Positions 1 through 7,244 of a stretch of DNA of 10,553 bases are shown here, in pieces (the stretch's first letter is position 1; each line of letters begins with the position of its first letter). Both the position numbers and the translations under genes were made by a program. The DNA comes from Spirochaetota bacterium (GTDB lineage: Bacteria > Spirochaetota > UBA4802 > UBA5368). The stretch covers positions 1 to 10,553 of the forward strand of contig JAGODA010000091.1 in the NCBI GenBank assembly GCA_017998475.1. Reading direction: 5' to 3'. The notes beneath the pieces are model-generated. The model saw only the letters and a program-made list of their open reading frames with translations, did no database searches and was not told the DNA's origin.

Positions 1-1
1 C

Positions 2-544
2 GCCTTCTTTTCGATAGACGACGCGGAGTGGAGCGGCTTCTCGCAGCTTTTCGACACCGCCCGCATCCTGTATTACGGCGAAGGCGTCGAGGGGGCTCCT
101 CTCTCCGGCTTCGCCCGCAACACCGAACTTCTCGTTTCGCTCGAGGCCGAGCTCAGAATGTTCCCCTCGCCGGCCAGGGACCGAGCGGCCGTCCCACAGG
201 CGGGAGGCAGCCCTTTCCCCGTCGCGCGGACCTTCTATTTCCCTGAAAACCGCACGGTTCCGGATTTCGACTCGCGGGGATCACTCGCGCGTTTCGCTCG
301 CGACGCCCATGTATTCTCCGGCTGCGCCGTAGCTCTGTACGGCGGAGAAGACCCCGCCGAGGACCGGTGGCGCGACCTGGCCTCTCAGCGCGCGCGCGAG
401 GTGGCACGCCTGCTCGTCTCGGAGCACCGCGTACCGTCAGCGCGGATCATGCTGCCGAACGAACGCACCACTGTAACCGGCCCCGAGAAGGGAAGCGCGC
501 GCAGGGTCGACGCGTATCTCGTGCTTCCCCGGCGGGAGCGGTAA
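2..544 (+). CDS. OmpA-like domain protein, C-terminal part (5' end outside window)
   Basis: The frame is open from base 2 to the TAA at 542-544, about 180 residues, and enters from the left edge, so the true start is not visible. An internal ATG at 158 is not the likely start because coding-like sequence continues upstream of it. The last ~100 residues resemble an OmpA/MotB C-terminal peptidoglycan-binding domain: a strand around FYFPENRTVPDF, then VALYGGEDP, then a helix with SQRAREVARLLV followed by VPSARI, and a closing GSARRVDAYLVL strand. The Asp of GGEDP and the Arg of SQRA plausibly correspond to the family's diaminopimelate-binding Asp and Arg, though the loop between them is about two residues shorter than in OmpA. 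The protein would act in the periplasm or outer membrane. The N-terminal ~60 visible residues match nothing I recognise. The prepilin peptidase follows after 3 bases. Confidence 0.7.
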   Translation, partial: AFFSIDDAEWSGFSQLFDTARILYYGEGVEGAPLSGFARNTELLVSLEAELRMFPSPARDRAAVPQAGGSPFPVARTFYFPENRTVPDFDSRGSLARFARDAHVFSGCAVALYGGEDPAEDRWRDLASQRAREVARLLVSEHRVPSARIMLPNERTTVTGPEKGSARRVDAYLVLPRRER

Positions 545-547
545 GCG

Positions 548-1327
548 GTGGACGCCCCGATCGGCCCGCTCGGATGGGCCTTCATCGCGCTTCTCGGCGC
601 CCTGTGGGGAAGTTTTTCATACACGCTCGCGCTTCGCATCGCCTCAGGCGCGTTCGACGAAAACCCGCTTCGCGCCCTCCTGTCCCGCTCGCGCTGCCCG
701 TCGTGCGGTGGAGCCGTTTCCGCCATCGCGCTCGTCCCGATAGTCGGCTACGCGCTCGTCCGCGGCAGGTGCGAACACTGCGGCGCACGCGTGTCGCCGT
801 TCTATCCGCTCGCGGAGCTCCTGCACGCGGCGCTCCTGGTACTCGTCGTGCGCGCCTTCGGCGCCGGCGCGTATTCGGCCGTCGTCTTCATCGCCCTCTC
901 GCTCGGCATGGCCATCGCGGTCGTCGACGTGAAAACCCTCACCGTGCCGGGCGCGCTCGTCGCATCCACGGCCGCGCTCGCGCTCTATCCGGCGATCGCC
1001 TTCGGAAGGCCCGTCGAGCACCTCATCGGCGCGGCGGGCATGTTCGCCTTCTTCGCGCTTATCATGCTGCTCTTCCCCGGCGGTTTCGGCGGCGGCGATT
1101 TAAAGTACGCGGCGGCAATCGGTTTCTTCATCGGCTGGGAGCTCTCTATCGTGGCGGTCGAGACCGCGCTTGTAACCGGCGCGCTGGCCGGTACGGCCTA
1201 CGCCTTACTGACGCGCAAAGGGCTCAGAATCCGTTTCCCCTTCGCGCCGTTTCTCGCGCTGGGATTCGCCGTCGCGGTGCTCTACGGCAGGGACCTCATT
1301 CTGCTGTACGGGCGTATTGCGTGGTGA
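548..1327 (+). CDS. Type IV prepilin peptidase / N-methyltransferase
   Basis: This is a PilD/GspO-family inner-membrane aspartyl protease that cleaves the leader of type IV pilins or type II secretion pseudopilins and usually N-methylates the new N-terminus. The 259-residue length is typical. Visible hallmarks are an N-terminal membrane helix with GSF at 21-23, two CxxC pairs (C50/C53 and C75/C78) of the cytoplasmic zinc-binding methyltransferase domain, first catalytic Asp D127 in VVDVKTLTVP, second catalytic Asp D184 in the GGGDLK form of the GxGD motif, and the late PFAPFLALGF segment (usually PFGPFLALG). About seven to eight hydrophobic segments are present. The GTG start is chosen because a GGGAG Shine-Dalgarno lies at 534-538 inside the previous gene and only 3 bases separate the genes, so the two are probably co-transcribed. 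No pilin or secretion genes are next to it here, so the system it serves cannot be named. Confidence 0.93.
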   Translation: MDAPIGPLGWAFIALLGALWGSFSYTLALRIASGAFDENPLRALLSRSRCPSCGGAVSAIALVPIVGYALVRGRCEHCGARVSPFYPLAELLHAALLVLVVRAFGAGAYSAVVFIALSLGMAIAVVDVKTLTVPGALVASTAALALYPAIAFGRPVEHLIGAAGMFAFFALIMLLFPGGFGGGDLKYAAAIGFFIGWELSIVAVETALVTGALAGTAYALLTRKGLRIRFPFAPFLALGFAVAVLYGRDLILLYGRIAW

Positions 1328-1333
1328 GGGACT

Positions 1334-1362
1334 AATAGAAAACGGCCTCTTCGCAGAGGCCG
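1334..1362 (-). terminator. Intrinsic terminator of the ribBA-mtnA operon
   Basis: A perfect 8-bp stem (1343-1350 with 1355-1362) encloses a TCGC/GCGA tetraloop. On the minus strand it is followed directly by TTTTCTATT (1342 down to 1334), and it lies about 40 bases past the mtnA stop. The plus side of the stem has no T-run, so it should mainly stop minus-strand transcripts. It sits 15 bases past the prepilin peptidase stop and could weakly serve that gene too. Confidence 0.8.
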
Positions 1363-1401
1363 CCGTTCGATGCCGTCAAACTACTGCGGACTGTGCAAGG
1401 A

Positions 1402-2427
1402 TCAGAAAAACTCCCCGATCCCCTTTCCCGCAGGATTTTCGATCACGCCCCTCTCCGTGATTATCGCCGTGATGTTCGCCGCCGGGGTCACGTCAAACGC
1501 CGGGTTCTTGACAAACACGCCCTCCGGCGCCACCTGAATGCCGGCGATATAGGCCACCTCGTCGACGCCCCGCTCCTCGATGGGGATCGCGCTCCCGTCG
1601 GGGGTCGCGGGATCGAGAGTGGAGAGCGGCGCGGCCACGTAGAACGGAATGCCGTGTTCCCGCGCGAGCACCGAGTGGGTGTAGGTGCCTATCTTGTTCG
1701 CCGTGTCGCCGTTGGCGGCGACGCGGTCCGCTCCGACCACCACCTTTTTAACCACACCCGAGCGCATGAAATGCCCGGCCATGTTGTCGGTTATGAGCGT
1801 AACCCGGATGTCGTCTTTAAGGAGCTCCCAGGCCGTCAGGCGGGCCCCCTGCAGATAGGGGCGCGTCTCGCAGGCGTACACCTCGATATGCTTACCCTCC
1901 TCCACGGCCGCGCGGATCACGCCGAGCGCCGTGCCGTAGCCCCCCGTGGCGAGCGCGCCGGCGTTACAGTGCGTCATTACCACGTCTCCGTCCTTTAAAA
2001 ACTTCGCCCCGTTTTTGCCGATCTGCCGGTTGATCTTGACGTCCTCCTCGAAGATCCCGACCGCCTCGGCCTCCAGGGCCTTTTTGATCTCGTCAACGTC
2101 CCCGGAACGCTCCACGACGGCGCGCATGCGGTTGATAGTCCAGAACAGGTTTACCGCGGTCGGGCGCGTTTTGCCGAACATCGCGAACACGCCCTCCATC
2201 TCTTTTTTAAAGGAGGCGAGGTCCGACGCGTCGGTCTTCTTCGCCGCCAGGGCGATTCCCATTCCCGCGGCTATGCCGATCGCCGGGGCCCCGCGTATCA
2301 CCATGTCTGTTATCGCCTCGGCGACGTCCCGATAGTTAGGATAGGTCCGGTACACCTCCTCCATCGGTAGAAAACGCTGGTCGAGCATGGAGACCGAGTC
2401 CCCGTTCCACTTTATCGTATAATACAT
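1402..2427 (-). CDS. mtnA: S-methyl-5-thioribose-1-phosphate isomerase
   Basis: The enzyme converts S-methyl-5-thioribose 1-phosphate to S-methyl-5-thioribulose 1-phosphate in the cytoplasmic methionine-salvage pathway. The 341-residue length is normal for MtnA, a member of the eIF-2B alpha-like fold. Family landmarks are IRGAPAIGIAAGMG (44-57), the catalytic Cys C154 in THCNAGALATGGYGT, ETRPYLQGARLTAWEL (187-202), ITDNMAGHFM (212-221), the catalytic Asp D234 in VVVGADRVAANGDTANKIGT, and PFYVAAPLSTLD. The sequence distinguishes it from true eIF-2B subunits and ribose-1,5-bisphosphate isomerases, though annotations in this family often drift. It is the last gene of the minus-strand operon. Its ATG is preceded at 7-base spacing by AAGGAG, which is part of the upstream gene's stop region. 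No other mtn genes are in the window. Confidence 0.95.
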   Translation of the reverse strand: MYYTIKWNGDSVSMLDQRFLPMEEVYRTYPNYRDVAEAITDMVIRGAPAIGIAAGMGIALAAKKTDASDLASFKKEMEGVFAMFGKTRPTAVNLFWTINRMRAVVERSGDVDEIKKALEAEAVGIFEEDVKINRQIGKNGAKFLKDGDVVMTHCNAGALATGGYGTALGVIRAAVEEGKHIEVYACETRPYLQGARLTAWELLKDDIRVTLITDNMAGHFMRSGVVKKVVVGADRVAANGDTANKIGTYTHSVLAREHGIPFYVAAPLSTLDPATPDGSAIPIEERGVDEVAYIAGIQVAPEGVFVKNPAFDVTPAANITAIITERGVIENPAGKGIGEFF

Positions 2428-2434
2428 CGTCAGG

Positions 2435-2442
2435 CTCCTTCA
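2435..2442 (-). promoter_or_regulatory. mtnA Shine-Dalgarno fused to the upstream stop codon
   Basis: On the minus strand the stop TGA (2442-2440) of the receiver/ATPase gene runs straight into AGGAG, forming TGAAGGAG, with seven bases before the mtnA ATG. Ribosomes ending on the upstream gene would sit on the mtnA ribosome-binding site, which favours coupled translation. Confidence 0.75.
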
Positions 2443-3363
2443 GATACCGTTGTTACGCTCAATCCTGTATTTGCGCATCCGTATGCGGTTCCCCCTGCCG
2501 TTCCACTCCACCTCGTCCATGTGTATGCGGATGATGAGCAGGCCCCTTCCGCTGTCTTTAAAGAAGTTCTCCGGGTCCCTGGGGTCGGGAAGATCACGGT
2601 AGTTGAAACCCGGCCCCTCGTCCTCTATCGCGTACTCCACGTACTCCGGGGTAAGCTCGTACTCCACAAGCACCGTTCGCGCGCCCAGGGACGGATCCGT
2701 CTTCCTGCGCTCGATCTCCTCGTTGAATCCCTTTATGCCGGCCTCCTCCCTGAGGCGCGATGGGATCTCGAGGTTACCGTGGAACATCGCGTTGGACAGG
2801 GCCTCGCGAAGCGACAGCGCCAGGTTTTCGGCGGTGGTGTGGTTGCACATTCCGACCGGCGCCAGGTTTTTGGTAAGGATATAGGAGATGACGTTGCAGA
2901 GCGTCGAGTCGGTGGGGATCCGGTAGGAGCGCCGTTCCCCGAGGAGGTATTTGGCCGAGCTCCCCACGAGCTTCTGTTCCTGTTTGCGACGCAGAATCCC
3001 CCTCACCGCGGAGGCGACCTCGTTTATGTCGAAGGGTTTGCGGATGAAGTCGCAGGCGCCGTAGCGCAGCGCGCGGATGGCGTCCTCGATGTTGCCCTGG
3101 CCGGTGATGACGAGCACCGGGATGGGGGTCTCGAGCGCGTTGACGTGGCGCAAAAGCTCGATACCGTCCATCTTCTTTAGCTTGACGTCGGTGATTATGA
3201 GGTCCACCTCCTTGTGCTCGTTCTTGAGGAGGTAGATCATGTCTTCGGCGCGCTCGAGGGAGATGATTGTATACCCCATCCTCGCGAGCTTTTTCTGAAG
3301 GGTGTATCGGATCACCTCGTCATCATCGATGATGACGACCGTGCGCTGGACACCGTTCTCCAT
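2440..3363 (-). CDS. Response-regulator receiver fused to an RsbW-like histidine-kinase-type ATPase domain
   Basis: The protein has 307 residues. Residues 8-125 form a CheY-like receiver: acidic cluster D13-D15, phospho-acceptor D59 in LIITDVKL, T87 in VLVITG, and K109 in the RKPF motif. A linker of ~45 residues leads to a GHKL ATPase domain from ~165 to 307, with N-box E187/N191 in REALSNAMFHG, the G1 box in IEDEGPGF (246-253), and the G2 box in SGRGLLIIR (271-279). About 50 residues separate the N and G1 boxes. There is no His phosphotransfer helix, so it resembles SpoIIAB/RsbW-type anti-sigma or serine kinases more than a sensor kinase. It probably takes a phosphoryl signal from an unseen partner and controls a regulator by kinase or binding activity (inference). 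The ATG at 3363 is chosen because it overlaps the ribBA TGA by one base (TGATG). The same frame stays open further upstream, but only as a shadow of ribBA. Confidence 0.85.
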   Translation of the reverse strand: MENGVQRTVVIIDDDEVIRYTLQKKLARMGYTIISLERAEDMIYLLKNEHKEVDLIITDVKLKKMDGIELLRHVNALETPIPVLVITGQGNIEDAIRALRYGACDFIRKPFDINEVASAVRGILRRKQEQKLVGSSAKYLLGERRSYRIPTDSTLCNVISYILTKNLAPVGMCNHTTAENLALSLREALSNAMFHGNLEIPSRLREEAGIKGFNEEIERRKTDPSLGARTVLVEYELTPEYVEYAIEDEGPGFNYRDLPDPRDPENFFKDSGRGLLIIRIHMDEVEWNGRGNRIRMRKYRIERNNGI

Positions 3364-4586
3364 CAGGAGCCGGATTCCTTGTCGAACTTTCCGGTGAGCA
3401 TGTGGCCCATCTTCTCCTTCTTGGTCCTCAGATAGTGGAGGTTCTCCTTGACCGGGGGAATCTCGAGCGGTACGCGTCCCACGATTTCGAGTCCGTAACC
3501 CTCGAGACCGATGACCTTTTTGGGATTGTTCGTTATGAGACGGATGGTATGCAGCCCCAGGTCCACCAGTATCTGGGCGCCGATGCCGTAGTCGCGCAGG
3601 TCTGCCGGAAAGCCCAGCTTGATGTTCGCCTCGACCGTGTCGAGCCCCTGCTCCTGAAGGTGGTACGCCTTCAGCTTGTTGCCCAGACCAATGCCGCGCC
3701 CCTCCTGTCTCATGTAGAGCACCACGCCCACCCCCTCGGTGTTCACCATTTCGAGCGCGCGGTGCAGCTGAGAGCCGCAGTCGCACCGGAGCGAACCGAA
3801 TACGTCGCCGGTCAGGCACTCGGAGTGGACGCGCACAAGAACGTTCTCGCGCCCCACCACGTCCCCTTTGACCAGGGCGACATGCGTTGCGCTGTCGACG
3901 TCGGTTTCGTAGGCGAAGATCCGGAAATCGCCGAAGTCGGTCGGAAGACTCGCCTCCGAGACGCGCCGCACCAGGCGCTCCTTGTGCTGGCGGTATTTGA
4001 TGAGGTCGGCGATGGTGGCGATCTTCAGGCCGTGCCTCTCCGCGAACTTGTCCAGGTCGGGGCGACGGGCCATGCTCCCATCGTCGTTCAGTATCTCGCA
4101 GATTACGGCCGACGATTTGAGGCCGGCCAGGCGCGCCAGGTCCAGAGAACCCTCCGAATGGCCCGCGCGCACGAGCACGCCGCCCTTCTTCGCGGCAAGC
4201 GGAAATATGTGCCCCGGTCGGTTCAGATCGGCCGGGCCCGAGGAGTCGTCGATGAGTACCCGGATGGTTCGCGCACGGTCGAAGGCCGATATGCCCGTGG
4301 TGGTGCCTTCCTTCGCGTCGACGGAAACAGTAAAGGCCGTGCAGAACTTGTCGGAATTTTCCGGCACCATGAGTGAAATGCCCAGCGCCTCGAGGCGCTC
4401 CTGCGTCATGGAGATGCAGATGAGCCCCCGGCCGTACGTCGCCATGAAATTGACGATCTCGGGTGTGCAGAATTCGGCCGCAACGACGAGGTCGCCCTCG
4501 TTCTCGCGGTCCTCGTTGTCGACCAGGATTATCATGCGTCCGTTGCGGATTTCTTCTATGGCTTCGCTTATCGTGCAGGTATTCAT
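3363..4586 (-). CDS. ribBA: Bifunctional 3,4-dihydroxy-2-butanone-4-phosphate synthase / GTP cyclohydrolase II
   Basis: This enzyme supplies both precursors of riboflavin: ribulose 5-phosphate to the C4 unit (N-terminal RibB domain) and GTP to the pyrimidine (C-terminal RibA domain). The length of 407 residues is standard. RibB (about 1-203) shows the acidic DNEDRENEGD (23-32), FTVSVDA, GTTTGISAFDRA, RPGHIFPL (123-130) and RAGHSEGS (140-147). RibA (about 207-400) shows the zinc ligands C257, C268 and C270 in HSECLTGDVFGSLRCDC, RQEGRGIGL (293-301) and TNNPKK. All key residues are present, so both activities are expected. GGGAG stands seven bases before the ATG. It is the first gene of the minus-strand operon, overlapping the next gene by one base. 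Its leader is too short for an FMN riboswitch, and ribD, ribE and ribH are not in the window. Confidence 0.96.
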   Translation of the reverse strand: MNTCTISEAIEEIRNGRMIILVDNEDRENEGDLVVAAEFCTPEIVNFMATYGRGLICISMTQERLEALGISLMVPENSDKFCTAFTVSVDAKEGTTTGISAFDRARTIRVLIDDSSGPADLNRPGHIFPLAAKKGGVLVRAGHSEGSLDLARLAGLKSSAVICEILNDDGSMARRPDLDKFAERHGLKIATIADLIKYRQHKERLVRRVSEASLPTDFGDFRIFAYETDVDSATHVALVKGDVVGRENVLVRVHSECLTGDVFGSLRCDCGSQLHRALEMVNTEGVGVVLYMRQEGRGIGLGNKLKAYHLQEQGLDTVEANIKLGFPADLRDYGIGAQILVDLGLHTIRLITNNPKKVIGLEGYGLEIVGRVPLEIPPVKENLHYLRTKKEKMGHMLTGKFDKESGS

Positions 4587-4630
4587 GTCGCGGCTCCCAG
4601 GGGGTATCGGCCTTCCCGATTTCTGGGTGC

Positions 4631-4659
4631 ATTTAAGGAACCACCCCGGGTATAGTCAA
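4631..4659 (-). promoter_or_regulatory. Sigma70-type promoter of the ribBA operon
   Basis: On the minus strand, -35 TTGACT (4659-4654) and -10 TTAAAT (4636-4631) are separated by exactly 17 bases. The predicted start is near 4624, giving a leader of about 38 bases before the ribBA ATG. Confidence 0.6.
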
Positions 4660-4680
4660 GATTTTTATGCCCGCTTTTAC

Positions 4681-4709
4681 TTGACAGAATCCCGGCCCGT
4701 CCGGCTAAT
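4681..4709 (+). promoter_or_regulatory. Sigma70-type promoter of the calcineurin-fold gene, possibly leaderless
   Basis: A perfect -35 TTGACA (4681-4686), a 17-base spacer and -10 GCTAAT (4704-4709, four of six matching consensus) place the expected start point about 7 bases on, at or within a base or two of the A of the ATG at 4716. It is divergent from the ribBA promoter, with the two -35 boxes 21 bases apart. Confidence 0.5.
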
Positions 4710-4715
4710 GAGGGC

Positions 4716-5567
4716 ATGGATCGGCATCGCACCACACGAGCGCGATACGCCGGAGTCCGGGCGGCCATCGGGCTCGCCTTTGTCGCGCTGGCCCTGGCAC
4801 TCGGTCCCGCCTGCACCCGCCCGGTCGTGGAGCGCGAGGCCGACGACTTCAGCTTCGCTCTCATAGGCAACACCCTGCCCGAATCACCGTTCGGAAGCAT
4901 GAGTCCCCGCGTATCGGAGGCCATCGTCCGACTCAACGCGGACAATCCCGTGTTCACCGTTCATCTGGGCAACAGCGTATACGGCGGACGGCAGTGGATG
5001 GGCATAAAAGAAAGCGATGTCGCGCGCCAGTACCGCGAGTTCAAGGCCCTTCAAAGGACCGTCCGGTCGATCGTCTACACCGTCAAAGGGGAGATGGACG
5101 GCTACAACGACACCTCCGACCTCTACCGGAAACACACGGGCCGTGAGCCATATTACTCGTTCAACTACGGAAACGTGCACTGTATCGTTATCGATACGTG
5201 TGATCCCACGCCCGGCTCGATGGGCCCGGAACAGCGCGCATGGCTCGAGGCCGATCTCGAACACTATCGCATGTCGCCGGCCATATTCGTTTTCGCTCAC
5301 CACTCACTGCTTCCGGTTAAGTACGAGTCCGCCATAACGCTTCAGGGCGCGCAGGAGCTGCTCGCGCTTTTCGCGAAATACCCGGTAAAGGCGGTGTTTT
5401 CGGGACAGCCCGCCGTTTTCCACACGGCAAAAAGCGGAGAGGTGCTCTGCGTGACCGCCGGAAGCGGCGGATTCAACCGCGAGGAGCAGTATCGAAGACG
5501 AAATTACTACTACGTGGTTACGTTCAGCGGCGGGGTGGTCCGCGTGTCGGAACGGCAGGCAAACTGA
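4716..5567 (+). CDS. Calcineurin-fold (metallophosphoesterase-like) exported protein with degenerate metal site
   Basis: The protein has 283 residues. It starts with a basic stretch and a hydrophobic helix (about 16-30) ending at C33 in LGPAC, a plausible but poor lipobox because Gly is at -3 and Pro at -2. The rest follows the calcineurin-like fold: FALIGNTL (47-54), VHLGNSVYGG (82-91), VYTVKGEMDG (120-129), YYSFNYGNVHCIVIDT (146-161), GPEQRAWLEADLE (170-182), FVFAHHSLLP (191-200), and VFSGQPAVFH (227-236). YSFNYGNVH and the EQ-x-WLEADL run are strong landmarks of this superfamily. Most metal ligands are replaced: DxH by N52-L54, the Asp of GDxxD by N86, GNH by G125-E126-M127, and GHxH by G230-Q231. 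Only the HH at 195-196 resembles the family. It is therefore probably not a working hydrolase (inference) but a binding or structural protein at the cell envelope. No good Shine-Dalgarno precedes the ATG. Confidence 0.75.
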   Translation: MDRHRTTRARYAGVRAAIGLAFVALALALGPACTRPVVEREADDFSFALIGNTLPESPFGSMSPRVSEAIVRLNADNPVFTVHLGNSVYGGRQWMGIKESDVARQYREFKALQRTVRSIVYTVKGEMDGYNDTSDLYRKHTGREPYYSFNYGNVHCIVIDTCDPTPGSMGPEQRAWLEADLEHYRMSPAIFVFAHHSLLPVKYESAITLQGAQELLALFAKYPVKAVFSGQPAVFHTAKSGEVLCVTAGSGGFNREEQYRRRNYYYVVTFSGGVVRVSERQAN

Positions 5568-5608
5568 GGATCGCGGCGTCGCGGAGGCGGCGCCCTGAGA
5601 GGTGTATA

Positions 5609-5886
5609 ATGCAGCGTGAAATCTGTTACGATCGTCTGGAACACTTCAAGGAAGACGTACGGCGCGCCGGCATAACGAAGCTCGCTTTCGCCGAGACCAG
5701 GGAGAAACGTCCCATGCAGGTCGGACCGGACCTCCTTCAGGTGGTCGACATAGCGAGGCTTGAAATACTCGCCTATCGAAGTCCCACCATCTACAAATAC
5801 AAAACCGCCGACGCCGACTTCGACGCCATTCACGACGAGCTTGTCGCCGAGGGATTCGAGATAACGCGGCGCAGCAGGAATATCAC

Positions 5887-5890
<4 letters not shown>
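5609..5890 (+). CDS. Small unknown protein, translationally coupled to an ABC ATPase
   Basis: I do not recognise this 93-residue protein. It has no signal peptide or membrane segment and is rich in charged residues, so it is probably cytoplasmic. The second half reads as strand-helix-strand (IYKYKT, then DADFDAIHDELVAEGF, then EITRRS), which would fit a small alpha/beta fold (inference). The ATG is supported by GAGAGG at 5597-5602 with six bases of spacing. Its stop shares bases with the ATG of the next gene (ATGA), and only 41 bases without a terminator separate it from the calcineurin-fold gene, so the three genes are probably one transcript. The overlap with the ABC gene and the good ribosome-binding site make it a real gene rather than chance. 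Confidence 0.7.
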
Positions 5891-6906
<1,016 letters not shown>

Positions 6907-7179
6907 CGGTCGCGTCGTCTTTCCTTCGGCACCGGCACGCGGCCGTTCGCGCGTCATATTCCAGCGCCACGTACGCCTTTGCATCACCCCCGGCCGTTTC
7001 TCCACTCAGGACCGTGAACAAATCGTCCCGAACCATAATCGTTCGGTCCGATGGCTGTGCCGTTTACTCCCGCGACCGCGCCGCACTATACCGCCATGCG
7101 CCTGTTAAACCGGCCTTTTTATCCGCCCTCCGCGGGTAAAACGATATCGGGCCGGGAAAACCGGCATGTCCATGACAAA
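6907..7179. other. Gene-free spacer between the ABC ATPase and MarR genes
   Basis: I see no credible gene here. Short open frames on both strands lack ribosome-binding sites and family features. A 6-bp hairpin (CCGAAC 7028-7033 with GTTCGG 7041-7046, 7-base loop) and a 5-bp GCCGG/CCGGC hairpin (7151-7155 with 7161-7165) are present, but neither is followed by a T-run, so no intrinsic terminator is visible after the ABC gene. Base composition stays GC-rich until about 7175 and then turns sharply AT-rich at the MarR promoter. Confidence 0.5.
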
Positions 7180-7214
7180 TTGACTTGACAAATACTTGAG
7201 ATATAAAATATTTA
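7180..7214 (+). promoter_or_regulatory. Promoter of the MarR gene
   Basis: Two overlapping arrangements are visible: -35 TTGACT (7180-7185) with -10 TATAAA (7202-7207) at 16 bases, and consensus -35 TTGACA (7185-7190) with TATTTA (7209-7214) at 18 bases. The whole stretch is AT-rich in a GC-rich setting. The -10 region lies inside the palindrome at 7193-7225. Confidence 0.65.
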
Positions 7215-7225
7215 GATATCAAGTA
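7193..7225. promoter_or_regulatory. Palindromic operator, probably for MarR autoregulation
   Basis: A 33-base imperfect inverted repeat is centred on 7209. The outer arms TACTTGA (7193-7199) and TCAAGTA (7219-7225) match perfectly, and inner positions AT/AT and TAAA/TTTA also pair, for 13 of 16 positions. It covers the -10 region and ends 20 bases before the MarR ATG, a usual position for a repressor site. Binding by the adjacent MarR protein is inferred from position and symmetry. Confidence 0.6.
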
Positions 7226-7244
7226 ATATTCACGAGAGAACCTC

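Noticed and set aside
367..1335. Plus-strand open frame of 322 codons over the prepilin peptidase
   Set aside because: Arg-rich translation without family features, and the prepilin peptidase frame carries all catalytic motifs.
2428..2442. SAM riboswitch upstream of mtnA
   Set aside because: There are only 12 bases between the upstream stop and the mtnA ATG, so no leader exists.
3402..4376. Plus-strand open frame of about 324 codons opposite ribBA
   Set aside because: Antisense shadow of a strongly conserved gene in GC-rich DNA, with no ribosome-binding site or recognisable motif.
3364..4632. A long open frame that would extend the receiver/ATPase protein by over 400 N-terminal residues
   Set aside because: The upstream part lies over ribBA in another frame, is Arg/Gly/Pro-rich with no domain features, and ribBA itself is unmistakable. 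The receiver starts naturally at the ATG overlapping the ribBA stop.
4587..4715. FMN riboswitch upstream of ribBA
   Set aside because: The leader is too short and the typical conserved blocks and multi-branched pairing are not apparent.
7028..7046. Intrinsic terminator after the ABC ATPase gene
   Set aside because: The CCGAAC/GTTCGG hairpin is not followed by a T-run and lies over 120 bases past the stop.
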